Source: an uncultured Vampirovibrio sp. (GTDB lineage: Bacteria; Cyanobacteriota; Vampirovibrionia; Gastranaerophilales; Gastranaerophilaceae). From it: a DNA stretch of 64,000 bases. The stretch covers positions 372,001 to 436,000 of the forward strand of contig CAJTPW010000002.1 in NCBI GenBank assembly GCA_910578465.1, in the 5' to 3' direction. A program made the position numbers and the translations under genes. The notes under the pieces are model-generated. The model was not told the DNA's origin. It did not search any database and saw only the letters and a list, made by a program, of their open reading frames with translations. This document shows, piece after piece, positions 8,558-15,747 of this stretch; position 1 is the stretch's first letter; every line of letters starts with the position of its first letter.

Positions 8558-9692
8558 TTGCGGTTTCTTTGGCTTTGATTTTGCTTCTCATTTTCTTTCT
8601 TCTCATAAGATCAACAAAAGCCTCAAGCCTTGTCAAATAGCCAGCTTTGCCCGTTTGTTCATCCATAATTAAAGAAAGTATCGGTAAATCCACATCTTCC
8701 CTCATTTTCGGAAAAATGTTCTGAGACATAATTTCAGGCATACAGGTAAAAGGTGAAACGTGAATAAGTCCGTCCGTTCCACGTTCTTCGGCGTACATAA
8801 CATCCGAAATACATTCAAGCGCGTCGCCCCCTATATCCCTCATTAAGTATGGTTTTGCCATTCTAAAGGCACGCTCGAGATGGGTTTCGCCTTTTTTGCA
8901 CATCTTTGGGATAATTGCATCTTTTAAAAATCCTGAAACGGTAAGGCTGCGCCTTGTTTGAACACCCATTTTGCCAAGCTCTCTTTCAATATTCTGGTTT
9001 GAAAATCTGTCCAGAACAAGGAAAATTTCACCCGTTAAATCTACATGCAAGACATCTCTGTCGGCATCGATTTTTACGTTTGAAATCTCCTTCAAACCTG
9101 CCTTCAGGGCTTTTTTAAGTTCCCTTGTAGTATCAGCATCGGACACCATTTTAAGTGCCCTGTTAAAAGCTTTTTCGGAATCGCCCGTATTTATTTCGCG
9201 TGCCCTGTGATAAGAAAGGAATTTTTCAAGTTCATCAATCGCAAAAACCTTCCTTACGGCAATATTAATCGCGCGAATAATCGGAACAGGGTTATTTGTA
9301 CCGGTAAGCTCGGTCAAAAACTTGTACATGCCCTTAAAACCGTCATAAAGGTTTAATTCAATATAATTTGCATCGTAGCCCAAGTCTTTAAGCACGTTTT
9401 TAATGCTTTTCCCGTATTCACCAAGGCGGCAAATCCCCGGAGATGTAATCATTGCGACATAATCCGTCCCGCCTTCGATTGCTTCAATAAAATTTCCCAG
9501 TATTAATTTATAAGGAAGACAGATTGCCTCGGGTGAATTTTTAGTCCCGAGAGAAAGTGTTTTCTTGCTTGTATACGGGGGAATAAAAGGCTCTATTCCC
9601 ATTTTTTTAAGTGCTGCGGCCCATGCTATCGAAATTGTTCCCATATGCGGGAATGCAACCTTCATTTTCCTTTTATTTTCTTCTTTTTTCAT
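8547..9692 (-). CDS. acyl-CoA dehydratase activase-related protein (HgdC/DUF2229-like)
   Basis: The 381-aa product starts MKVAFPHMGTISIAWAAALK, as in the DUF2229/CoA-substrate-specific activase group, then shows PEAICLPYKLILGNFIEA and TSPGICRLGEYG, motifs shared with the 2-hydroxyacyl-CoA dehydratase D-component fold. FTCMPEIMS near residue 310 adds a cysteine that may take part in a [4Fe-4S] cluster. It lacks the ASKHA ATPase part of the full-length activase. The start is uncertain: ATG 9692 has GGAA upstream, while 9704 and an internal ATG are alternatives. The substrate is unknown. Confidence 0.75.
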   Translation of the reverse strand: MKKEENKRKMKVAFPHMGTISIAWAAALKKMGIEPFIPPYTSKKTLSLGTKNSPEAICLPYKLILGNFIEAIEGGTDYVAMITSPGICRLGEYGKSIKNVLKDLGYDANYIELNLYDGFKGMYKFLTELTGTNNPVPIIRAINIAVRKVFAIDELEKFLSYHRAREINTGDSEKAFNRALKMVSDADTTRELKKALKAGLKEISNVKIDADRDVLHVDLTGEIFLVLDRFSNQNIERELGKMGVQTRRSLTVSGFLKDAIIPKMCKKGETHLERAFRMAKPYLMRDIGGDALECISDVMYAEERGTDGLIHVSPFTCMPEIMSQNIFPKMREDVDLPILSLIMDEQTGKAGYLTRLEAFVDLMRRKKMRSKIKAKETANAV

Positions 9693-9844
9693 AAAAAGTT
9701 CCATCTAAAATAATAAAGTTTCAATACCAATATTTTCCCATAAAAATTTTATTTATTCATGCAAAAAATTAAACCCTTGCGGCAGAAGAGTTTTCGAGAA
9801 GTTTTGCATTTTCAAATTCTTTGTAAAACTTTAAGAATTTTAGC

Positions 9845-9873
9845 TTGACTAAGGATACATTTTTTAGGACAAT
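9845..9873 (+). promoter_or_regulatory. probable promoter of the SLH-protein gene
   Basis: TTGACT (9845-9850) is followed after 17 bases by GACAAT (9868-9873), giving a ~55-base leader. The -10 match is modest. The rest of the 228-base gap before the gene shows nothing else I can name. Confidence 0.45.
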
Positions 9874-9932
9874 TGATTTAAAATCTTACAGTTTTGTTCA
9901 ATATTAATTATATTGAAAGGATAGGAGAAGTA

Positions 9933-11378
9933 ATGAAAATTGTAAACAAATTATTTGCAGCAACCGTTGCTTTTGCCGCTATCGGTACAGCAGCATTTGC
10001 AAATGAAGCAAAAATCGAAGCTTATGCCCACCCCACACTTTTTGGTACGCAAAGCCAAACTCTGGTTGACGGCGAATCAACTTATCAAATGGGCGGACAG
10101 ATTTTAAAAACAAAAAACAGACTGGGCGTTAAAAATAAAGATAACGTTTATATCAGCTCCTGGTCAAAAGATTTGTTAAAATTAATCAAAGAAACTCAAG
10201 AAAAAGCAGGCTATTCAAAAGATTTATTCAATCCGAAAATGCCTATTTTAAGGTCTGAACTTGCTTTTGCAATGGCAGAAGGACTTAATACAAAACCTTC
10301 TTCAACAACAAAAGGATATTCTGACATTTCAGATAACTACTGGGCAAAAGACTGGATTTATTCAGCAACTGCCGCAGATGTTATGATCGGCTACCCCTCA
10401 GGCGCTTTCAGACCCGACCAACCGATTACAAAAGCAGAAGTATTTGCTACAATCGCAAAACAAATTAACGTTAAATACGAAAACACAGTGCCCTCATACA
10501 AAGGCAGAACAATTAAATACATCCCCGAATGGGCATACAATGCAACAAACGAAGTTGTAGCTTCAGGCATTTTAAACCATGTGCCTGATACAAATAAAAT
10601 TATCAACTCTGAATACTTATCAAAAGAACAGGTTGCATACATTGTTGGTGCCTTAAGAAAAAACAGCATGTACGCTCAAAATGTAACTGCAGCAAATCAG
10701 GCGTCTTCAGCTTGTTCTAAACAAGGTTTAACAACCTTAAGAATTAAGCTTTTAGACAGAATCAGCGCTAAAACAGCAAATATTGGCGATGCATTCACGG
10801 CTAAAACTTGTCAGGATGTTGTTGTTGCAGGTCAAAACTTCCCCGCAGGCTCTATCGTTAGAGGTGAAGTTATTGAAGTTGAAAGACCCGGTTTAAAGAA
10901 CTGCAAAAACGGATACATCAAAGTTAAATTTATCAAAATTAAAGACCTTGATACAAACTGCGAAGCTCAGCTTCCTTCATCAATTGCTTCAGCAAATGCC
11001 GATGCGGTTAAAAACCCGAACTTCGTTGCAAGATTATTAGGCTTCCCGTTCTCAGGTGCAGGCAGAATCGTTGGTGTTGCAGGCAGAACTGCAGGCGGAG
11101 CTGTTAACATTGCAGCAAACGGCTTGGAAGAAATCGGTGATGAATTAAGCAATACATTCGTTGAAACCTTCACTGCACACCCCGGACGCGGTATGGCATC
11201 TGCAGGAAACGTTCTTGCTACAACAGGAAAAGGTGTTTTCGATTTTGCTAAATTAATCGTTTCAGGAACTTTCGGCGTAGTTTACGAACTTGCTGACGAA
11301 ATCGTTTACGTACTGGTTCCTTCAATGTCTAATTCTTCAAGCTTAAATCCGAATGAAGAGTTAACAATCGTATTCTAA
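9933..11378 (+). CDS. secreted S-layer homology (SLH) domain protein
   Basis: The 481-aa product has a signal peptide (MKIVNKLFAATVAFAAIGTAAFA, cut near AFA-N) and SLH-type repeats at roughly 85-220 (YSDISDNYWAKDWIYSAT, GYPSGAFRPDQPITKAEVFA), which usually anchor a protein to peptidoglycan-linked polymers. A Cys-containing domain (about 265-345) and a Gly/Ala-rich amphipathic C-terminal part follow. It lacks the OprB porin barrel of cyanobacterial SLH porins, so it is more likely a wall-anchoring envelope protein. ATG 9933 is selected by AGGATAGGAG. It is monocistronic with a terminator. Confidence 0.85.
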   Translation: MKIVNKLFAATVAFAAIGTAAFANEAKIEAYAHPTLFGTQSQTLVDGESTYQMGGQILKTKNRLGVKNKDNVYISSWSKDLLKLIKETQEKAGYSKDLFNPKMPILRSELAFAMAEGLNTKPSSTTKGYSDISDNYWAKDWIYSATAADVMIGYPSGAFRPDQPITKAEVFATIAKQINVKYENTVPSYKGRTIKYIPEWAYNATNEVVASGILNHVPDTNKIINSEYLSKEQVAYIVGALRKNSMYAQNVTAANQASSACSKQGLTTLRIKLLDRISAKTANIGDAFTAKTCQDVVVAGQNFPAGSIVRGEVIEVERPGLKNCKNGYIKVKFIKIKDLDTNCEAQLPSSIASANADAVKNPNFVARLLGFPFSGAGRIVGVAGRTAGGAVNIAANGLEEIGDELSNTFVETFTAHPGRGMASAGNVLATTGKGVFDFAKLIVSGTFGVVYELADEIVYVLVPSMSNSSSLNPNEELTIVF

Positions 11379-11398
11379 TTAAAATACGGTATAAATTT

Positions 11399-11436
11399 AA
11401 AAAGCGCTCTTTTCTTAACGGAACGGGGCGCTTTTT
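11399..11436 (+). terminator. terminator after the SLH gene
   Basis: AAAGCGC pairs with GCGCTTT around a ~20-base loop and a T run follows (CTTTTTCTT). Confidence 0.7.
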
Positions 11437-11526
11437 CTTGGCACTTTTCTTGTTACTTTGTTTAATATTGCTTTACATTATTTCGGTTTTTTGACAATTT
11501 TTCTCCTTCACCCGTTTTTAGAATGT

Positions 11527-13278
11527 ATGGTAAACGGTGTGAATTACAATCAAAATTATATATACCAGCAGCCCCCTGTATACGGATATCAGTCAAATCC
11601 TTATATGCAGGGATATTATACTGCACCAAATATGCAGCAACCGTATAATGTACCGCAGGTTTACCAAACGCAAACACTTAATACCACACAGGGATATTAC
11701 TCTTATCAAAATGCTCAAATGGCGCCCGCATTAACAAAAGATACATACACCCCGCAAAACCAAGCGCAAAGCTCTGCGCGCATTTTGCCTGCAAAAACAA
11801 ACAAAGCAAAACTCAGTTTATTTTTCATAAACGACTTGCACGGGCATATCGACAACATGACAAATATTCTGGGTGCTTCAAAACAGTTCGATAAAGATGC
11901 CCAAAGAAAAGGTGCCGATACCATTAAAATTTCCGCAGGCGACAACTATGCAGGTTCTGACGTTAAAAGAAACGATTTGATGATTAAATTCCTTGAATAC
12001 ATAGGTGTTCAAGCATCTGCCGTCGGAAATCACGAATACGACGCCTCAACAAGCACACTTTGCGATACTGCAAAAAATTCAAAGATTAAATTCCTTGCAG
12101 CAAACGTTATACAGCCGCAGGGAAGCGAGTTTTACAATAACATCCAAAAATCAATTATAATAGAGCAAAACGGTAACAGATACGGCATAGTGGGCCTCAC
12201 CCCCGTCGACCTTGAAACGGTTGCAAGCCGCTCTAACGCGCTTGAAGGCGTGAAACCGAATTCTCTTGATGAAACCGTACGCCTTGCGCAGGCTGAAATA
12301 GATAAACTGCGCGCGCAGGGCGTAAACAAGATAATTTTAACCTCTCATCTTGGAATTGATAAAGATAAACAAATTGCGCCGCTTCTTGATGGCGTAGATA
12401 TCATTCAGGGCGGACATTCACACAATTTAACACCCGAGCTCAAGCAGGATGAAAATATTGTTTTAAGCAAATCGGGTGAACCCGTTATAATTGTTCAGGC
12501 GGGCGAAAACGGTAAATATGCAGGCGTTTTGGATGTAGATTTTGATGAAAACGGTATCATAACTGCAGCAAGTCTTGATGTAAACAGGGCAGCACTTGAA
12601 AAAAGCCCTGTACTTGAAGCTATAAAATCGGAAGCCTTGGGTCCTTCTCCAAAAGTCGGCGAATTAATGGCTGCAGACCCGCTTCCCGAAAACAGAAGAA
12701 CCACCCCCTTCGGCTGGACACAGTTTATGTGCGACGGCATGAAAGCCGAATTAAACACTGATATTGCCTTTGTGAATGCGGCAAACACAAGAAAGGTGCC
12801 AAAACCCGGGATTATAACAGAAAGAGATATTGCAGAAAGCACACCCATGAAAAATAAACTTATGATTTCAAAAATGACAGAAAAAGAAATCGTAAGGGTT
12901 ATAAAAGAGGCCGCAAAAACAAGTATGACAAGCTCAATCGGTGAACCCGGGCTCATGTATGCCTCAGGGCTTACCTATACGATAACCAAAAACGGCGATC
13001 TGGTTGAATTAAACTTTATCGATAAACAGGGCAATAAGACCCCGATTGATATCAATAACCCCTCGGACACCAAATTTTACACGGTAGCACACGATACATT
13101 CGTTGCTGAACCCAGAGAAAAAATGGAATACCCCGGCATGCTTATTGCATCGCACAAAAATCAGGAAGTTCAACATTTTGATTTCGATAAAGATAAGACC
13201 CTGATTGATTATATAAGAAAGCTTCCAAACAAGGATGATTTAAGAATAGTTGACGACGGCAGGATAAAAATCATTTAA
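11527..13278 (+). CDS. metallophosphoesterase / 5'-nucleotidase family protein
   Basis: The 583-aa product has the two-domain plan of 5'-nucleotidases. The N-terminal metallophosphatase shows NDLHGH (D103, H105), ISAGDNYAG, AVGNHEYD, TSHLG and GGHSH, which bind the two metals; a C-terminal substrate domain has FVNAANTRK and GLTYTITKNGD. It probably hydrolyses nucleotides or related phosphoesters. The first ~85 residues are a low-complexity Tyr/Gln/Pro-rich tail with no signal peptide if ATG 11527 is the start. An upstream in-frame TTG (11458) would add a hydrophobic stretch that could act as a secretion signal. Neither start has a clear ribosome site, so location is undecided. Confidence 0.85.
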   Translation: MVNGVNYNQNYIYQQPPVYGYQSNPYMQGYYTAPNMQQPYNVPQVYQTQTLNTTQGYYSYQNAQMAPALTKDTYTPQNQAQSSARILPAKTNKAKLSLFFINDLHGHIDNMTNILGASKQFDKDAQRKGADTIKISAGDNYAGSDVKRNDLMIKFLEYIGVQASAVGNHEYDASTSTLCDTAKNSKIKFLAANVIQPQGSEFYNNIQKSIIIEQNGNRYGIVGLTPVDLETVASRSNALEGVKPNSLDETVRLAQAEIDKLRAQGVNKIILTSHLGIDKDKQIAPLLDGVDIIQGGHSHNLTPELKQDENIVLSKSGEPVIIVQAGENGKYAGVLDVDFDENGIITAASLDVNRAALEKSPVLEAIKSEALGPSPKVGELMAADPLPENRRTTPFGWTQFMCDGMKAELNTDIAFVNAANTRKVPKPGIITERDIAESTPMKNKLMISKMTEKEIVRVIKEAAKTSMTSSIGEPGLMYASGLTYTITKNGDLVELNFIDKQGNKTPIDINNPSDTKFYTVAHDTFVAEPREKMEYPGMLIASHKNQEVQHFDFDKDKTLIDYIRKLPNKDDLRIVDDGRIKII

Positions 13279-13336
13279 TACTCCCCCGTTTGCCCGCGTT
13301 TTAGCTTTGTTTAAGCAAATATTGCTTTAACTTGAC

Positions 13337-14170
13337 TTAGCCGAATTTTACGCTGATAAAAATCATTAAAATACCCATTATCCAGCAATAATAGGCAAAA
13401 CATTTCAGGTTAAATTTTTCTAAAAACTTCATGAAATATTTTATGCAAAAAAAGCCTGTCGCAAAGGAAGCAATACACCCGAGCGCCATTGCTTTAAAAT
13501 TAAACGTATGGATTTCCGCGGGGTTAATTTCTAAAATCGGATAAATCAAAGAAGCTATGATTATAATGGGCACGCTCAAAATGAATGAAAACCTTGCAGC
13601 CTTTGTCCTTTCGATGCCGTTAAAAATACCTGTTGCAATCGTAAGCCCTGATCTTGAAAGCCCCGGGAATACCGCAAGCCCCTGTGCAAGACCAATAAAA
13701 ATTGCCGTTTTAAAATCCATATTCTTTTCTTTACGCTTTAGTTTTTCGCTAAAAAACAGTATGCAGCCTGTAAATAAAAGCAGGATTGAAACATAGACAG
13801 GATTTTCAACAAGACTGTGTGCGACATCTTTTATAAAAAATGCAAGCACACAGGTGACAAATGTTGCAAGCAATACAAAAACACCTGTTTTAAATTCAGG
13901 GTTTTCATAGTCTTTTCTTATGAGTCCGTTAAAAAAGCCTGAGATGATTTCTTTCAAATCTTTGAAGAAAAAAATTATCACCGCAAGAAGCGAAGCAAGG
14001 TGTATTAAAATATCGAAGAAAATTTCCTCGCTTCCAACGTTTTGAATGGCAGAACCTGTCAGAATTTTATATATTGCGGAAGAAAAAACAATATGTGCAG
14101 AGCTTGATATCGGCAAAAATTCACTGATACCCTGTACTGCTCCCATAATTACAGCTTGGATTGTCTGCAT
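13337..14170 (-). CDS. uppP: undecaprenyl-diphosphatase
   Basis: UppP (BacA) recycles the lipid carrier for peptidoglycan by removing a phosphate from undecaprenyl diphosphate. The 277-aa product is almost wholly hydrophobic with about eight membrane segments and carries both family motifs: GISEFLPISSSAH at the N-terminus and FPGLSRSGLTIATG near residue 170. AAGAG precedes the start. It converges on the 5'-nucleotidase gene and stands alone, as is common for this gene. Confidence 0.95.
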   Translation of the reverse strand: MQTIQAVIMGAVQGISEFLPISSSAHIVFSSAIYKILTGSAIQNVGSEEIFFDILIHLASLLAVIIFFFKDLKEIISGFFNGLIRKDYENPEFKTGVFVLLATFVTCVLAFFIKDVAHSLVENPVYVSILLLFTGCILFFSEKLKRKEKNMDFKTAIFIGLAQGLAVFPGLSRSGLTIATGIFNGIERTKAARFSFILSVPIIIIASLIYPILEINPAEIHTFNFKAMALGCIASFATGFFCIKYFMKFLEKFNLKCFAYYCWIMGILMIFISVKFG

Positions 14171-14229
14171 AATTTATCTCTTTTTGGTCCTCTTTTGGTT
14201 TTCGGAACGATTTTAAACGCCCGAAAGTT

Positions 14230-14589
14230 CTATCCTTCGAAGTATGAAGCACAGGAAGTCGGCGTTTCCCAGATATTTACCCTGCAAACACCTGAAATTT
14301 CAGCCTTGATTTTATAATACAGAAATTTTGAAATAATCTCGGAACTTGGCGAAACACCTTCAAATTCAGGCAAAACATTGATATCCGTATGGTCAAGATA
14401 ATCAATTATTTCGTTTACTTTTTTCTTTAGCACCTTAAAATCAATCAAGATGTTTGATTTATCAAGCTCTGTGCCCTGTACAAAAACTTCAACTTTCCAG
14501 TTGTGCCCATGCTGGTTTTCACACTCGCCTTTATAATTTAAAAGGTGGTGTGCAGCTGAAAAATGTGTCTCTATCTTCACTTCAAACAT
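14230..14589 (-). CDS. queD: 6-carboxytetrahydropterin synthase (QueD/PTPS family)
   Basis: This enzyme converts dihydroneopterin triphosphate to 6-carboxytetrahydropterin in queuosine synthesis. The 119-aa product has the zinc histidines in HFSAAHHL and HGHNW, the catalytic cysteine in GECENQ, the LDHTDIN motif and a closing WETPTSCASY. Length and motifs fit bacterial QueD. queC and queE are not in the window. A different 6-pyruvoyl-tetrahydropterin role cannot be fully ruled out. Confidence 0.88.
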   Translation of the reverse strand: MFEVKIETHFSAAHHLLNYKGECENQHGHNWKVEVFVQGTELDKSNILIDFKVLKKKVNEIIDYLDHTDINVLPEFEGVSPSSEIISKFLYYKIKAEISGVCRVNIWETPTSCASYFEG

Positions 14590-14637
14590 ATGACAATATT
14601 AACACAAACAAAAATTTTAAAGCAAAAATTAAACAAT

Positions 14638-14865
14638 CTATTTTTTATCTCTGTCAACAAATTCGATATCGTAGCCTAGAATATCTGCAATGAGCTTAAT
14701 CTCACGGTAGGGGATGGTTTCAAGCCTCAATTTGTTTCCAAGGTTGCTTGAAGAATAGTTTTTGTTTAGCCTTGCGCCCATTTCCTTAACAAGCTTTTCT
14801 TGTGTCCAGCCCTTATTCAAAAGGAGCATGGCAACTTCTGTTTTTATGCTTTTGTTTGAACTCAT
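14638..14865 (-). CDS. small helix-turn-helix DNA-binding protein
   Basis: The 75-aa product has a Cro/C1-like helix-turn-helix (about 17-55: GWTQEKLVKEMGARLN...SSNLGNKLR) followed by IKLIADILGYDIEFVDR. It is a single-domain regulator. It is transcribed away from the 59-aa gene, and the intergenic region holds a promoter and a palindrome that could be its operator. It has no clear ribosome site. Its target is inferred only from this layout. Confidence 0.65.
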   Translation of the reverse strand: MSSNKSIKTEVAMLLLNKGWTQEKLVKEMGARLNKNYSSSNLGNKLRLETIPYREIKLIADILGYDIEFVDRDKK

Positions 14866-14905
14866 AGGCGCATTCTAGCATTTTTTGAACAGCTTGTGTT
14901 TTTGT

Positions 14906-14934
14906 TTGACATTATGCATTTATTAATTTAATAT
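14906..14934 (+). promoter_or_regulatory. promoter of the 59-aa gene, with a palindrome over the start site
   Basis: TTGACA (14906-14911) lies 17 bases before TAATAT (14929-14934). The perfect palindrome CATTATATAATG (14937-14948) covers the expected start site, a fitting place for a repressor such as the divergent HTH protein. Confidence 0.65.
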
Positions 14935-14961
14935 TGCATTATATAATGTAGGTATGTAACA

Positions 14962-15141
14962 ATGAATGAAGAAAAACAGGAAGCAATCTACGAAAAGCTT
15001 CTTAAAATATCAGCCATGCTATACACGCTAAAGGTCGCACTTGAAAACGGTGAACAGCCAAACAATGATACTTCGCCTTACGGAGATGTCGCAGGCATAA
15101 TCCAACATGAGTTAAATAAAGTAATAGAAATAATAATGTAA
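14962..15141 (+). CDS. small hypothetical protein (59 aa)
   Basis: The frame encodes 59 aa beginning MNEEKQEAIYEKLLKISAML; it looks mostly helical and carries the stretch YGDVAGIIQHELNKVI. A good promoter lies just upstream, with a weak AGGT ribosome site. It is divergent from the HTH gene and may form a regulator/effector pair with it. I recognise no family. Confidence 0.5.
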   Translation: MNEEKQEAIYEKLLKISAMLYTLKVALENGEQPNNDTSPYGDVAGIIQHELNKVIEIIM

Positions 15142-15173
15142 AAAACAATTTCAAAATCAGCCAATGAACACTT

Positions 15174-15421
15174 AAATCCTGAAATGGAGGGGGTTTTGGT
15201 TGAAGGGACCGTAAAAGAGGCTCGTGCAGGGACTATAAGAATACTTGAACCTTTTCAAAGACGGAACCGCGTCCCTGAGGCCAAAACCCTTGGAATGAAA
15301 GGATTTCGTGGGTCAAACACCAGTATCAAGTATTCTTTAAATACAACAGTCTCGCCTCCTTATATGTTTTTTAATACCGAGCCTGCAACGTACAAAGAGC
15401 TATTAAGCTCATTTTTTTATT
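15174..15421 (+). ncRNA. structured repeat RNA, copy 1 (5' domain only) with terminator
   Basis: The 5' domain of the ~310-nt repeat is well kept. P1 is AAATCC (15174-15179)/GGATTT (15301-15306). An internal loop GAAATGGAG / TGGAATGAA comes next. P2 is GGGTTTTGG (15191-15199)/CCAAAACCC (15291-15299), and P3 is GGGAC (15205-15209)/GTCCC (15281-15285). CTTGAA..TTCAAAG forms an inner hairpin. The 3' domain of the other copies is missing or decayed. A hairpin GAGCT-ATTA-AGCTC followed by seven T's (15397-15421) looks like a terminator. An open frame across the region shares its sequence with the non-coding copies and is not taken as a gene. Confidence 0.65.
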
Positions 15422-15576
15422 GCTCGTAAACTCAACCCTGCCTTAAGCTAAAGGAGGCAGGGTTTCAAACATACTCGCTTTATACATTCGCTAAATATCT
15501 CTAATGTACTTATGCTAACGGTATCAAAAACATACAAGGAGGCTTCATTTGATTATTTAATATATAACAATCTCAT

Positions 15577-15594
15577 CCGTGAAAAAAATCACAA
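15577..15594 (+). promoter_or_regulatory. Rex operator 1 (upstream, weaker)
   Basis: CCGTGA-AAAAAA-TCACAA matches the Rex consensus TTGTGA-N6-TCACAA except at the first two bases. It lies upstream of the adhE -35 box, 89 bases from the second operator. Confidence 0.7.
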
Positions 15595-15621
15595 AAAATG
15601 TAAAGAATGTATTAAATACAC

Positions 15622-15649
15622 TTGCAAATTATGTTTTTTGTAATATGAT
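15622..15649 (+). promoter_or_regulatory. adhE promoter
   Basis: TTGCAA (15622-15627) and TATGAT (15644-15649) are 16 bases apart. The strong Rex operator begins 17 bases after the -10 box, so bound Rex would block initiation. Confidence 0.65.
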
Positions 15650-15665
15650 ATTTAATGTAACCTTA

Positions 15666-15683
15666 TTGTGAAAAAAATCACAA
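15666..15683 (+). promoter_or_regulatory. Rex operator 2 (perfect inverted repeat)
   Basis: TTGTGA-AAAAAA-TCACAA is a perfect match to the Rex recognition sequence and overlaps the start of the adhE transcript. The rex gene lies just downstream of adhE. Confidence 0.85.
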
Positions 15684-15747
15684 ATAAGCCGAAGCTTAGA
15701 AAATATGAAAGCAATCGTTCAATACTTATATTTTTAAGGAGAAAACT

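Larger units (their letters stand above)
15422..15747 (+). other. leader and control region of adhE
   Basis: This 326-base stretch before adhE holds an inverted repeat AACCCTGCC/GGCAGGGTT (about 15434-15466, no T run), the two Rex operators, the promoter and the ribosome site AAGGAG. I see no gene in it. Confidence 0.6.

Noticed and set aside
15184..15429. Open frame of 81 codons after the 59-aa gene
   Set aside because: It runs through the structured repeat; copies 2 and 3 do not keep the frame, so the RNA fold explains the sequence.
15434..15466. GC-rich inverted repeat as a terminator or riboswitch before adhE
   Set aside because: No T run follows and no riboswitch core is visible; noted only within the leader region.
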